DNA of 64,000 bases from Deinococcus deserti VCD115 (lineage in GTDB: Bacteria; Deinococcota; Deinococci; Deinococcales; Deinococcaceae). The stretch's first letter is position 1; the number at the start of each line of letters is the position of its first letter. The translations under genes were made by a program, and so were the position numbers. Below, in pieces: positions 29,017-39,400 of the stretch. The stretch lies in NCBI RefSeq assembly GCF_000020685.1, contig NC_012526.1, forward strand, positions 1,094,001 through 1,158,000, given 5' to 3'. A model generated the notes under the pieces. That model searched no databases and was not told the origin of the DNA. It was given only the letters and a program-made list of their open reading frames with translations.

Positions 29017-29814
29017 ATGACCCACCGCTCCCCCGAAGAAGTCCGGGCCTTCTATGACGCGCACCGCACCGTGCGTCAGTACGTAACAGCAGCAGACGGC
29101 ACGCCGATTCCTCTGCCGCCAGCGCATCTGGACGTCATTCTGCATGCCGCGCAACGGGCCCCGACCGACGCGACTGCCCAGCTGTATTCGTTGGTTCATC
29201 TGCGTGACCCCGAGGTCCGGGCTCAGGCCGCCGCACTGACCACCAACGCCCACATGGCCACGGCTTCCGAAGCTTTTGTGGTCTGCGCTGATGTTCGCCG
29301 TACCCGGCGCGTGTTGGAAGTGTCTGGGCGTACGCCCGGGCACTGGCCGGCGGTGGCAGTGCATTTCGGCATCGGGGACGCTGTGATGGCCGGAACAAAC
29401 CTGCTGACGGCTGCCGAGATGCTGGGTTATCAGGGCTGCTGGATTGGCGGCGTGCTGAACGGAATCGATGGGCTTATTGACCTGCTGCGTCTGCCACAGG
29501 GGGTTCTGCCCTTTGCAGCGCTGACCATCGGAACCCCGGCTGAGAATGCGCCCTACCGCCCGCGTGTGCCGCGTCACCTGGTCGTGCACACGGACACCTA
29601 TCACGACGGGGATCATGATGAACTTCAGGACGCCATTGCGGTCATGAACCCCATCGCCTCACGGGGGGGCCAGCCGGGCGACTGGCCGCGGCTGCTGGGC
29701 GCGTATTTCGCTCAGGACGGCGGCATGGAAAAGCGCGAGCCTCACCTCGTCGCTGCCCTCCGCCGTCAGGGCATGTGGTCAGGGGAAGCTGTGGCCCAGA
29801 CTCCTGTGCACTAA
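29017..29814 (+). CDS. NfsA-type nitroreductase (FMN-dependent)
   Basis: A 265-residue nitroreductase-fold flavoprotein. HRTVRQYVTAADGTPIPLP and AAQRAPTDATAQLYSLVHLRD are the FMN-binding N-terminal motifs, followed by GDAVMAGTNLLTAAEMLGYQGCWIGG and the LTIGTPAE segment. The C-terminal RGGQPGDWPRLLGAYF is in the NfsA/FRP style. Likely an NAD(P)H-dependent reductase of quinones or nitro compounds. TATTCT (29004-29009) ends 7 nt before the ATG, which rejects the much longer frame upstream. Confidence 0.87.
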   Translation: MTHRSPEEVRAFYDAHRTVRQYVTAADGTPIPLPPAHLDVILHAAQRAPTDATAQLYSLVHLRDPEVRAQAAALTTNAHMATASEAFVVCADVRRTRRVLEVSGRTPGHWPAVAVHFGIGDAVMAGTNLLTAAEMLGYQGCWIGGVLNGIDGLIDLLRLPQGVLPFAALTIGTPAENAPYRPRVPRHLVVHTDTYHDGDHDELQDAIAVMNPIASRGGQPGDWPRLLGAYFAQDGGMEKREPHLVAALRRQGMWSGEAVAQTPVH

Positions 29815-29837
29815 CCTCAGCGGACTGATTTCAGAAA

Positions 29838-29880
29838 CAGAGAGGCTGGCCTGGGTGATCGCCCCAGGCCAGCCTCTCTG
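29838..29880. terminator. Perfect 18-bp bidirectional hairpin
   Basis: CAGAGAGGCTGGCCTGGG (29838-29855) pairs perfectly with CCCAGGCCAGCCTCTCTG (29863-29880) around a 7-nt loop. The nitroreductase and homoisocitrate dehydrogenase genes converge on it. Only weak T-runs flank it. Confidence 0.75.
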
Positions 29881-29887
29881 CCGGCTT

Positions 29888-30889
<1,002 letters not shown>

Positions 30890-30951
30890 AACGCCGTACA
30901 GTCTAGTCCAGGCATGTGGCCGGCTTCACAGTTGTGCCCGGTGCGGGAACG

Positions 30952-31932
30952 TTACCCGCCGCGTAACGGCGGGGCCGCCCGCACCTGGGCAGCCAGCTCA
31001 AAGGCCAGCAGCGGCCCCAGCAGGAATCCCTTGCTGCTCAGGCCTGAAAGCCTCCATACACCGTGTGCATCCTTCCCGGCCTGGAGTCCTGAAAGCCGTG
31101 AACCTGTCCACCGCCCGGTAACGCTCAGGGTCTCCAGGTTGCTCAGGGCGGCTCCCTTGCCCAGCAGCCAGCTCAGCGAGTTCAGCGGCAGCTGCGGCGG
31201 GACCCAGTGCTTTGCAGGCGCTTCAAACGTGGCGCCCAGGACGCCTCCCTGCGCGGCTGGCGCGAGGTAAGCCCCGAAGCTCAGCGGCACCTTGGACGCA
31301 GCCCGCTCCAGGGTCAGCAGCGTGCCCATGCGGTGGGTGGCGTCCTCTCCGGCCCAGGTCGAGCCCACCGACCCCCCGCACCACACCACAGCCTGGGCTT
31401 TCAGAAGAGTTCCGTCATGAAGCGTGACCGTCTGCGCGTCCCAGGCTGTCGCGCGGGCCTTGACCAGCGACGCACCGGACGCCTTCAGCAGCGCCCTGCA
31501 CAGGGCCTGCCCATCCAGCCAACCACCGCCCGGCAACTGCAGCGCGTGTGGCCAGTGTCCAGCAAGTGCCTTGGGCCGCTGGTTATGGTCAAGCCAGTGG
31601 TGGGGCAGCGTTTCGGGCAGGTTGCGCTCAAAGCGGGCGCGTGTCCGGTCATCCGGCAGGGGACGGACCACACCTGAACGGGCATGCGGCACCGCATAGC
31701 CCTGCGCGGCCAGGTCACGCACCAGGGCCCAGGTGAGGGCCATGCCCTCGGGTGCGCGGGCGTCCACGCCGCCTGACTGGCCCCGTACCGGGTTGACCAG
31801 CGCTGAGGGCACATGACTGGCCGTATGCATCCCGGCATCTATGACCGTGACCCGCCAGTGTTTGCGGGTCAGGGCGTACGCCACCGACGCCCCGGCAATG
31901 CCGCCCCCGATGACCAGTGCGTCGCAAGTCAT
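30952..31932 (-). CDS. mnmC: FAD-dependent oxidoreductase, MnmC oxidase-domain homologue
   Basis: A 326-residue DAO-type flavoprotein. The start [20 protein letters not shown] is the FAD dinucleotide fold, and [19 protein letters not shown] plus [18 protein letters not shown] near the end match the C-terminal half of bifunctional MnmC. That domain oxidises cmnm5(s2)U34 of tRNA to nm5(s2)U. The ATG at 31932 overlaps the stop of the methyltransferase gene upstream (ATGA), so the two MnmC activities are separate coupled proteins here. An in-frame start 24 nt upstream is less likely. Confidence 0.82.
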   Translation of the reverse strand: MTCDALVIGGGIAGASVAYALTRKHWRVTVIDAGMHTASHVPSALVNPVRGQSGGVDARAPEGMALTWALVRDLAAQGYAVPHARSGVVRPLPDDRTRARFERNLPETLPHHWLDHNQRPKALAGHWPHALQLPGGGWLDGQALCRALLKASGASLVKARATAWDAQTVTLHDGTLLKAQAVVWCGGSVGSTWAGEDATHRMGTLLTLERAASKVPLSFGAYLAPAAQGGVLGATFEAPAKHWVPPQLPLNSLSWLLGKGAALSNLETLSVTGRWTGSRLSGLQAGKDAHGVWRLSGLSSKGFLLGPLLAFELAAQVRAAPPLRGG

Positions 31933-32597
31933 GTGGGACGGACAGCGCGCAGGCATTCGCGCTTGCCGGGCGCTCCCGGGCGCCTCTCCACCACCAGCCC
32001 GGCTGCCTGAAGCGCTCGCCGGACATGACCGGCAGCGCTGTAGGTGGCCAGCACGCCGCCTGGGGCCAGCGTCCGGAAAAGCCGCGTGGCAAACTCCGGC
32101 GTCCAGACCTCCGGGTTGCGGGTGGGGGAGAAGCCGTCAAGGTACAGCGCGGTGGCCCAGCCCTCCGGAAGGTCAGCGTCCAGGACGTCCGCGATCATGA
32201 CCTGAACCCGGGCACCCCCTGCGTTGACCTCTAATGGCGGCTGGGGCCAGCGCGCTGTCAGGGCCTGCCAGGCCGGGTGATCTGCTCCTTCCTGCCCAGC
32301 TGCCACGGACTGCAGCACTTCAGCCGGAGCCGGATCGAACTCGTAGGCCAGGTAGTCGAGAGGAGCGCCGCGCTGGGCTGTCTGCGCCAGCGTCGCGCGG
32401 CAGTTCACCCCGATCCCGAAGCCGACCTCCAGCACCCTGGGCGCCGGATGCTGGTGAGTCCCGGTGCCTTCGACAAACACATGACGGGCCTGAGCAGCCG
32501 CGCCGTGGCGTGAACCGTAGGCCTCGCCAAAGCGGGCATTGTAGGCGGTGCGTGAACCGTCGGGTGTTTCCAGGATGGATGATTCTGGGTCGGGCAT
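31929..32597 (-). CDS. mnmD: tRNA 5-(aminomethyl)-2-thiouridylate methyltransferase (MnmD)
   Basis: A 222-residue SAM methyltransferase matching the N-terminal half of MnmC. It has [36 protein letters not shown] as SAM motif I, and [20 protein letters not shown], the MnmC/MnmD signature, with [16 protein letters not shown]. It methylates nm5(s2)U34 to mnm5(s2)U34. A TATTCT box on the minus strand (plus 32608-32613) ends 10 nt before the ATG. It is coupled to the FAD oxidase gene. Confidence 0.9.
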   Translation of the reverse strand: MPDPESSILETPDGSRTAYNARFGEAYGSRHGAAAQARHVFVEGTGTHQHPAPRVLEVGFGIGVNCRATLAQTAQRGAPLDYLAYEFDPAPAEVLQSVAAGQEGADHPAWQALTARWPQPPLEVNAGGARVQVMIADVLDADLPEGWATALYLDGFSPTRNPEVWTPEFATRLFRTLAPGGVLATYSAAGHVRRALQAAGLVVERRPGAPGKRECLRAVRPT

Positions 32598-32700
32598 CTG
32601 GAAGGGGAGAATACCGCTGCGCGCCGCGCGGCCTGCGGCATGAGGAACTGCTCAACCCGGGCCGCGCCCGGCTTCAGGCAGCGTGCGGCACACTGCAGTC

Positions 32701-33270
32701 ATGCGCAAATCGGTCCAGCGTGAAGACGACGGCCGCGGAGCCCTGCTTGAGCGCCGCTACTGGGTAGAGGTCGAGCATCCGCAGATGTCGATTCAGGACC
32801 TGATGCTCGATATTCAGCAGAACCTGCCGCAGTACGCCCCGGAATTGCTGGCCGGCTTCGAAAAATCGGTTGGCATGTCCGACGCCCTGCGGCGTGGAGA
32901 CGAGTATCACATTCGCATCCTGGGACCGTGGAACGGCGAAGTGCGCGTGGTAGAAGTCAGTGACACCTCGTTTGAGCTGGTCACGCTGGAGGATCACCCG
33001 GAAGCCGGAAGAATCCGGTTTTCCATCTCGCCACACGAACATTTCGAGGATGCCTTTCACTTTGAAATCTGCTCGCTGGCCCGTTCGCGCGATGGGCTGG
33101 TGGCCCTGAGCTACGACGCGTTGGGCAAGCGCGTGCAGCAGACCGTCTGGACCACCTTCTGTGAGCGTGTGGCCCAGCGCAGCGGTGGCCGGAAAATCGG
33201 GGACGTGCAGGTCCGGACTGTCAGTGAGACTGACTTTCAGGCGGAGGATGATTCCGGAGACGCCCCGTGA
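32701..33270 (+). CDS. Unknown protein, DUF1990-like
   Basis: A 189-residue protein of unknown function. FELVTLEDHPEAGRIRFSIS followed by a phenylalanine-rich FHFEICSLARSRDGL segment resembles the DUF1990 family. The middle has YHIRILGPWNGEVRVVEV. It starts at ATG 32701, with CACACT ending 6 nt upstream as a near-consensus -10. Its stop overlaps the next gene's GTG, and that gene is a related protein. The first gene lacks the strong WFGVRIGG-type motif of the second, so it is the more diverged. Confidence 0.55.
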   Translation: MRKSVQREDDGRGALLERRYWVEVEHPQMSIQDLMLDIQQNLPQYAPELLAGFEKSVGMSDALRRGDEYHIRILGPWNGEVRVVEVSDTSFELVTLEDHPEAGRIRFSISPHEHFEDAFHFEICSLARSRDGLVALSYDALGKRVQQTVWTTFCERVAQRSGGRKIGDVQVRTVSETDFQAEDDSGDAP

Positions 33271-34034
33271 GGCGCACCAGCCCGCCATTGCACGAGCAGC
33301 AGCGTGCCCGGCTGGAAGCCTACGCGCAGGCCCGGGCCAACTTCGACACTACCCGCGTACATGAGTGCAGCGAGGAGACCGGCTGGCGCGTTGACAACTA
33401 TGAGCAGGAGCTGCCAGCCGAGCCTCCTGGAGAGCCGCTGCCAGGAGGCTCGTTCATGGCAGCCCAGCAGGTGCTGCGCAACTACAGCTTTCCTCCGCCC
33501 AACCTGATCACCGGTGTGTTTGTGCCGGAAACTCCGCTGGAGCAGCGTGTCATGGTGCTGCGCGGCCGGTTTCTGATCTTTACCTTCTGGTTCGGGGTGC
33601 GGATCGGCGGCGTGGTCAACGAGATCCGCGCACTCCCCGACGGCAGCCGCGAGGCAGTCTGGGGCTACAACTACTACACCCTGGAGGGCCACTTCGAACG
33701 CGGGCAGATCGAGTTTACGGTTCACAAGCATCTGGGCACAGGCCGGGTCATGTTCCGTATTCATGCCGTCTCGCAGACCGGCCACATCAGTAATCTGTTT
33801 TACCGGGTGGGATTCCGGATCTTCGGCCGGTTCCTGCAGCGCCGCTTCTCGCACGAATCCATGCGCCGGGTCAGGGAGCAGGTGGAAGACATGCTCCTGA
33901 CCGGCGCGAGCACGCCTCTGGAACCCTCCACACCGCTTGAGGCGGTGCCCAGAAGGGACGTTCCGGACCATATGACCCAGCACCTGGAGCGTGCGGCAGA
34001 CGGTCATGCACCTGACAGAAATCAGGGGGACTGA
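33267..34034 (+). CDS. DUF1990 family protein
   Basis: A 255-residue protein starting at a GTG that overlaps the previous stop (GTGA). The core contains VLRNYSFPPPNLITGVF, LRGRFLIFTFWFGVRIGGVVNE, AVWGYNYYTLEGHFERGQIEF and FRIHAVSQTGHISNLFYRVGF, the DUF1990 pattern. The family has a lipocalin-like or START-like beta fold and no known enzyme activity. The basic helix FGRFLQRRFSHESMRRVREQ ends the domain, and a hydrophilic tail follows. With the upstream gene it forms a two-gene unit of related proteins. Confidence 0.72.
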   Translation: MRRTSPPLHEQQRARLEAYAQARANFDTTRVHECSEETGWRVDNYEQELPAEPPGEPLPGGSFMAAQQVLRNYSFPPPNLITGVFVPETPLEQRVMVLRGRFLIFTFWFGVRIGGVVNEIRALPDGSREAVWGYNYYTLEGHFERGQIEFTVHKHLGTGRVMFRIHAVSQTGHISNLFYRVGFRIFGRFLQRRFSHESMRRVREQVEDMLLTGASTPLEPSTPLEAVPRRDVPDHMTQHLERAADGHAPDRNQGD

Positions 34035-34102
34035 GCCAGCCTGTCCAGGGGTGCGGAACTGCGCCACCAATCCAGGTGCCATGAGGGCTTACCCTGACGC
34101 GC

Positions 34103-35167
34103 ATGACTGCTCCCGTTTCGGTCCTGGCCGATTTCCGCTCCGATACCGTTACCACCCCTACGCCCGAGATGCGTCAGGCCATGGCCCAGGCGGCTGTCGG
34201 CGACGACGTCTACGGCGAAGATCCGACCGTCAATGCCCTGCAGACGGAACTTGCCCGACTCACCGGTTTCGAAGCCGGGCTGTTCATGCCGTCAGGCACC
34301 ATGACCAACCAGGTGGCCATCGCACTGCACACCCGCCGCGGCGAGGAAGTTGTCTGCGCCGAGGGCAGCCATATCTACGAGTGGGAGCTGGGCATGATGG
34401 CGGCTTTCAGTGGTGTGGTGCCGCGCTTTGTGCCTGCGCCGCTGGGGGTGCCGGACCCGGGGGACATTCGCCTTGCCGTCCGGCGCAGCATTCATCAGTC
34501 GCCCACCGGCATGATCAGCCTGGAAAACACCCATAACAAGGCAGGCGGCACCATCATTCCGCTGGACGTACTGGCCGCCATTCGCAACGTGGCACAGGAA
34601 GAAGGTCTGCCGCTGCACCTGGACGGCGCCCGGGTCTTCAATGCCGCTGCCGCGCTGGGCGTTCCTCTGCGGGAGATCACCCGGCACTTCGATACGGTCA
34701 GCATCTGCCTGAGCAAGGGGCTGGGTGCCCCGGTGGGGAGCGTCCTGCTGGGCAGCGCCGCGGCCATGAAGCAGGCCCACCGCTACCGCAAGATGATGGG
34801 CGGCGGTATGCGTCAGGCAGGGGTGCTGGCCGCCGCCGCCCTGGTGGCCGTGCGCGACGGCCCGGCCCGGCTGGCTCAGGACCACCGGCGCACCCAGCAA
34901 CTGGCGCGGGCTCTGGTGGACGCAGGGTTCAATGTGGACCTGCGGGCAGTGCAGACCAACATCATCTATGCCCGTATGCCGCAGGCTCAGGCCTGCGTGG
35001 ATGCCTGGGCGGCCAGAGGTGTGCTGGCCAGTGCCCTGGGGCCCGACAGCGTGCGTTTCGTGCTGCACCATCAGGTGACCGATGACGGGCTGGAGGCGGC
35101 CATCCGGGTCCTGACGGCCCAGTCCCCAGAACAGGAGAGCAAGCCGGCATCAACCATGTCGCGGTAG
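34103..35167 (+). CDS. ltaE: Low-specificity L-threonine aldolase
   Basis: A 354-residue PLP enzyme that splits L-threonine to glycine and acetaldehyde. [44 protein letters not shown] and the Schiff-base region [18 protein letters not shown] are the beta-eliminating lyase signatures of the family. TACCCT (34090-34095) ends 7 nt before the ATG, so leaderless. It is followed 9 nt later by the CPBP gene, which has its own -10. Confidence 0.93.
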   Translation: MTAPVSVLADFRSDTVTTPTPEMRQAMAQAAVGDDVYGEDPTVNALQTELARLTGFEAGLFMPSGTMTNQVAIALHTRRGEEVVCAEGSHIYEWELGMMAAFSGVVPRFVPAPLGVPDPGDIRLAVRRSIHQSPTGMISLENTHNKAGGTIIPLDVLAAIRNVAQEEGLPLHLDGARVFNAAAALGVPLREITRHFDTVSICLSKGLGAPVGSVLLGSAAAMKQAHRYRKMMGGGMRQAGVLAAAALVAVRDGPARLAQDHRRTQQLARALVDAGFNVDLRAVQTNIIYARMPQAQACVDAWAARGVLASALGPDSVRFVLHHQVTDDGLEAAIRVLTAQSPEQESKPASTMSR

Positions 35168-35176
35168 GCTGCGGGC

Positions 35177-36166
35177 ATGACCGCCCCGGACGCGCCGACG
35201 TCACCTCCCGCCAGCTGGCCTGAGGCCACTCCAGAGCCTATGCGTGGCGTGCGCGCCGTGGATGGCAACCGTGCTGCCCTGACTCTGCTGGTTGTCCAGA
35301 ATGTGGTTTCGGGAGTCCTGATCGCGCGCGGCGCACCATTGGGGCTGTCGTTGCTCGCGTCAGTGGTCGCCAACGTGCTGGTGGGACTGCTCCTGTTCCG
35401 GCCGGCCCTGCGCGCCCTGGTACAGGACTCACGCTGGCGCACGCCGCCTGCCTGGGGATTGGCCCTGGGCACCTTCGTGCTGGCCTTCCTCGCTTCACGC
35501 GCAGCGATCCTGTTTTTCGTGACGCTGTTTCCGGAAAGTGCCGACAGCGTGCCGCAGTTTCTCAGCAAGGGCGCGGACCTGTGGCTGCTGCTGCTGGCAG
35601 CGGGATTGCTGGTGCCTTTTCTGGAGGAAGTCGCCTTCCGCGGCCTGATGCTGCGTGGGCATGAGCGCGCCGCCGGGTTTACCCTGGCGGCCGTCGCCTC
35701 GTCCTTTGCCTTTGCGGTGGCGCATGGCGTGCCGGCCAGCATTGCGGGAATCCTGCCGCTGGCCTACGCTCTGGCGCGGGTGGTTCAGCACAGCGGCAGT
35801 TTGTGGAACGCCGTCATCATCCATGTGATGAACAACACCCTGGCTGTAGGCCTCGGAGCCCTGCTGACCCGCGAGCGCCTCGGCGGAGCCATCGCCAATC
35901 CCGGGCAGGCCTCAGATCTGCTGAGCAACCCGGCCCTGCGTGTGCCTTTGGCTGCCGGATCGCTGCTGTTTGGCGGGGTGGTGCTGCTGGTCATGCACCT
36001 GTGGCTGACTCCGCGCCCTGATCCTCAGGTGCGCGCCACGCGGCAGGGCCCGTGGCTGAGCGCGGCATACATCGGAGTGGTGCTGTTCGGGCTGATGGCC
36101 GCCGTCATGACGTTGCCCGCCGTGCGCCTGATGATTTCATCCACACTGCGTGGTGCGCAGCCGTGA
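35177..36166 (+). CDS. CPBP-family intramembrane metalloprotease
   Basis: A 329-residue membrane protein with about eight hydrophobic segments. The CPBP/CAAX protease motifs are present: [16 protein letters not shown] (EExxxR), [10 protein letters not shown] (FxxxH) and [12 protein letters not shown] (HxxxN). Family members cut membrane substrates or process peptides. TAGGCT (35165-35170) lies 6 nt before the ATG, inside the last codon and stop region of ltaE. The stop overlaps the next GTG. Confidence 0.87.
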   Translation: MTAPDAPTSPPASWPEATPEPMRGVRAVDGNRAALTLLVVQNVVSGVLIARGAPLGLSLLASVVANVLVGLLLFRPALRALVQDSRWRTPPAWGLALGTFVLAFLASRAAILFFVTLFPESADSVPQFLSKGADLWLLLLAAGLLVPFLEEVAFRGLMLRGHERAAGFTLAAVASSFAFAVAHGVPASIAGILPLAYALARVVQHSGSLWNAVIIHVMNNTLAVGLGALLTRERLGGAIANPGQASDLLSNPALRVPLAAGSLLFGGVVLLVMHLWLTPRPDPQVRATRQGPWLSAAYIGVVLFGLMAAVMTLPAVRLMISSTLRGAQP

Positions 36167-36561
36167 GGGCACCCTCCGGCTGGCGCCGCGTGCAGGCATC
36201 GGCCCGCCGGCTCAAGGCCGAACTCCTGGCGGTCAGCCACGCTGCACGTGACCCGCGGACCTCGTGGCCAGCCCGCGCCCTGGCATTGCTGGTGCTGGCC
36301 TACGCTCTGAGTCCTCTTGACCTGATTCCGGACTTTATTCCCGTGCTGGGCCTGCTCGATGATCTGCTGCTGGTGCCCGCCGGCCTGTGGCTGGCCTTAC
36401 GCCTGATCCCTCTTGAGGTCCTGGCAGATGCCCGGGCGCAGGCCGCACGCCACCCGCAGAAGCTGGTGCCCAGTGCCTGGGGGCTGGCTTTGATCCTGCT
36501 AACTTACGGTCTTTTGGCCACGTTGGCCTGGTCCTGGTGGGCGAAGCGGCAGGGCAGCTGA
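36163..36561 (+). CDS. DUF1232 (YkvA-type) membrane protein
   Basis: A 132-residue protein starting at GTG 36163, which overlaps the CPBP stop (GTGA). [42 protein letters not shown] is the DUF1232 signature, given here in two adjoining pieces ([17 protein letters not shown] and [14 protein letters not shown]). A second hydrophobic helix is at the C-terminus ([19 protein letters not shown]). The function is unknown. The longer open frame upstream is a shadow of the CPBP gene. Confidence 0.82.
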   Translation: MRAPSGWRRVQASARRLKAELLAVSHAARDPRTSWPARALALLVLAYALSPLDLIPDFIPVLGLLDDLLLVPAGLWLALRLIPLEVLADARAQAARHPQKLVPSAWGLALILLTYGLLATLAWSWWAKRQGS

Positions 36562-36622
36562 CCCGCGAAACCTTGCACGCAGCACGACTGCCGCCCCACG
36601 GTGGCCGTTAGAGTGGGTCCGT

Positions 36623-37321
36623 ATGGCCCGCAAGCCCCCACCGACCCAGGCGTCAGAACCCACTGCGCCTCTGCCTACCGAACTGCTGACCGGCCCGGGC
36701 GATTTCGCTGCCCGGCTGGCTCCCGCCGAGCCTGTGGGCTGGCGGTATGTAGGTGTGGTGGTGCTGTCGGGCGTGCTGTCCGGTGTGGCCTACGCCTTGC
36801 TGGTGCGCCCGGCGGCCAACCTGGCGGCCGAGGTGGCCCGCGCGGCCCCGCCGGGCGCCCTCACCCACATCACCAACGTGGTGGGGGGGATGTTTCTGAC
36901 AGTGCTGAGCTTTGCGCTGATGTGGGGGCTTGGACGCCTGGGGGGCGGGCGGGAGAGCCGGAGCGGCGAAGTCTACGGAGCCTCATTCGCCGTGTTCGTG
37001 CCGCTGTATCTGCTGGTGATCGTATGGACGCTGCTGACGCCCGCAGCGGCCTTTGAGCCCACAGCGGTGCCCAGCGGCGCCAGTGCCGGCACCGTGGAGG
37101 ACGCAGCTCTGCGCGCCGCTGCCCACACCTCTGCGGCCCTGGCCCTGCTGACGGTCACGGTGTTGGGGCTGGGAGTTCAGTTTGCCCTTGTCTATCAGGC
37201 GCTGCGGGCGCTGACCGGATCGGTGCCGCGCGCCCTGGCCGGAACCCTGCTGCCCCTGCTGCCTGCACTTGCGGTGCAACTGATTGCCATTTCGCCGCTG
37301 CTGAGCCGCCGCTGGAGCTGA
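36623..37321 (+). CDS. Integral membrane protein, possibly YIP1-like
   Basis: A 232-residue protein with a proline-rich N-terminus and about five hydrophobic helices (YVGVVVLSGVLSGVAYALL, VVGGMFLTVLSFALMWGL, FAVFVPLYLLVIVWTLL, ALALLTVTVLGLGVQFALV, LPLLPALAVQLIAISPLL). The arrangement is reminiscent of YIP1-domain proteins, but I cannot confirm it. TAGAGT (36609-36614) ends 8 nt before the ATG. Confidence 0.7.
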   Translation: MARKPPPTQASEPTAPLPTELLTGPGDFAARLAPAEPVGWRYVGVVVLSGVLSGVAYALLVRPAANLAAEVARAAPPGALTHITNVVGGMFLTVLSFALMWGLGRLGGGRESRSGEVYGASFAVFVPLYLLVIVWTLLTPAAAFEPTAVPSGASAGTVEDAALRAAAHTSAALALLTVTVLGLGVQFALVYQALRALTGSVPRALAGTLLPLLPALAVQLIAISPLLSRRWS

Positions 37322-37328
37322 AGCTTGC

Positions 37329-37823
37329 TTATGCTCCCGTGTAACGCCACAGATGCCACAGGCCATAGGCTCCCAGCAGCAGGTGCAGCGCAAACTTGGC
37401 CCCCAGGCCAGTCAGCAGGCCCACCATGGTCCCCCAGGTCGAACGCACCGCTTCGGGCATCGGGCGGCGGGCGACCAGCAGTTCGGCCAGCAGCGCGCCC
37501 AGGAGAGGCCCCACGATCAGACCGAGCGGGCCCAGGAAAATCCCGGCGATCCCACCGATAAGGGCGCCCCAGGCGGCCTGACGGCTGCCGCCGTAGCGGC
37601 GGGCTCCCCACGCCGAGGCCAGGTTGTCGACCAGCATGGCAGCCACGGCGATGATCAGAAATACCAGCAGGAAGGGCAGGTCGCGCCCAGCCTGAAACCC
37701 GTCAAGCAACGCCGCGACGGCAGCACCCGCAAAGATGACCAGGGTGGACGGCAGCACCGGAACAAAAGTACCGATCAGGCCAATGATCCATGCGGCCAGG
37801 AAAATCAGGAACGGCATACTCAT
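37329..37823 (-). CDS. DUF456 family membrane protein
   Basis: A 164-residue protein with glycine-rich hydrophobic helices. [28 protein letters not shown] and [30 protein letters not shown] (here in parts: [30 protein letters not shown]) are the DUF456 hallmarks. The function is unknown. The ATG at 37823 is chosen because CATACT, a near -10 box, ends 6 nt upstream; a longer in-frame start adds non-membrane residues. It converges with the preceding membrane gene with 7 nt between stops. Confidence 0.82.
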   Translation of the reverse strand: MSMPFLIFLAAWIIGLIGTFVPVLPSTLVIFAGAAVAALLDGFQAGRDLPFLLVFLIIAVAAMLVDNLASAWGARRYGGSRQAAWGALIGGIAGIFLGPLGLIVGPLLGALLAELLVARRPMPEAVRSTWGTMVGLLTGLGAKFALHLLLGAYGLWHLWRYTGA

Positions 37824-37868
37824 GCCTTCAGTATGGTGGCGGTGCGGTCGCAGTTCCCACACACATAA

Positions 37869-37896
37869 GAAAACCCCACCGGCTGGCGGTGGGGTT
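37869..37896 (-). terminator. Rho-independent terminator of the initiator tRNA gene
   Basis: On the minus strand AACCCCACC pairs with GGTGGGGTT (plus arms 37872-37880 and 37888-37896), loop of 7 nt, followed by TTCTT. It begins 5 nt after the tRNA CCA end. Confidence 0.85.
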
Positions 37897-37900
37897 CATT

Positions 37901-38377
<477 letters not shown>

Positions 38378-39400
38378 GTGACTTACCTGACTTCCGGCCC
38401 TGGCCTGAGTGCCCGCAAGCTGCGGCATATCGAGGCATGCCTGCTTCCGGACAGCCAGTACCAGGGCGTCACTACTGGTCTGGAGACGGTGCGGTGGCCT
38501 TACCGGGCACTTCCGGAGCTGAATCTGGCTGACGTGAATCTGGAAGTCAGCTTCCTGGGCCGCCGACTGAGTGCTCCGCTGCTGATTGGTGCCATGACCG
38601 GCGGCGCAGATCGTGCCGGGCAGATCAACCGTAACCTCGCCACGGCCGCGCAGCGTCTGGGGATCGGCCTGATGCTAGGATCCCAGCGCGTGATGCTCGA
38701 ACGTCCGGAGGTGGCAGCTACCTTCCAGGTGCGCGAGGTCGCGCCGCATGTGCTGCTGGTCGGAAACCTGGGCGGCGCGCAGTTTCTGCTGGGATACGGC
38801 GCCGAGCAGGCCGTGCAGGCTGTCCGGCAGGTAGGAGCGGACGCCCTCGCCATTCACGTCAACCCACTCCAGGAAGCGCTGCAGGCAGGTGGGGATACGA
38901 GCTGGGCGGGGCTGGCGACGCAACTGGCCGCGCTGGTGCCGTCACTGCCGTTTCCGGTCATTCTCAAGGAAGTCGGGCACGGCCTGGATGCCCGCACCGT
39001 CAGCACGGTGGCTGGCATGGGCTTTAGGGCCCTGGACGTGGCGGGAGCAGGCGGCACCAGCTGGGCCCGGGTAGAGGAGCTGGTTCGTTACGGAGCGGTG
39101 CAGCGGCCGGACCTGTGTGAAATCGGCGTACCTACAGCGCAGGCCCTGCGGGATGCCCGGCAGCAGGCCCCGGGGGTTTCCCTGATCGCGTCAGGCGGAA
39201 TCCGCACCGGTCTGGACGCGGCGCGCGCGCTGCTGCTGGGTGCGCAGGTGGTGGCCGTGGCCCGGCCGCTGCTTGAACCGGCGATGGACAGTGCAGAGGC
39301 AGTAGAAGTCTGGCTGTCCCGCTTTATTCACGAACTGCGGGTCTCGATGTTCGTTGGGGGGTTTGCCGATATCTCGTCGCTCGGATCGGCAAGCTCCTGA
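38378..39400 (+). CDS. fni: Type 2 isopentenyl-diphosphate delta-isomerase (FMN)
   Basis: A 340-residue FMN- and NADPH-dependent isomerase of IPP and DMAPP, unrelated to type 1 Idi. LLIGAMTGGADRAGQINRNLA, LGSQRVMLERPE, FPVILKEVGHGLDARTV, GAGGTSWARVEEL and SLIASGGIRTGLDAARALLLG are conserved FMN-barrel motifs. It starts at GTG with TAGGCT ending 6 nt before. Together with dxs later in the window it serves the isoprenoid supply for carotenoids and quinones. The 3' end overlaps the ltrA gene by 73 bp on the opposite strand. Confidence 0.94.
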   Translation: MTYLTSGPGLSARKLRHIEACLLPDSQYQGVTTGLETVRWPYRALPELNLADVNLEVSFLGRRLSAPLLIGAMTGGADRAGQINRNLATAAQRLGIGLMLGSQRVMLERPEVAATFQVREVAPHVLLVGNLGGAQFLLGYGAEQAVQAVRQVGADALAIHVNPLQEALQAGGDTSWAGLATQLAALVPSLPFPVILKEVGHGLDARTVSTVAGMGFRALDVAGAGGTSWARVEELVRYGAVQRPDLCEIGVPTAQALRDARQQAPGVSLIASGGIRTGLDAARALLLGAQVVAVARPLLEPAMDSAEAVEVWLSRFIHELRVSMFVGGFADISSLGSASS

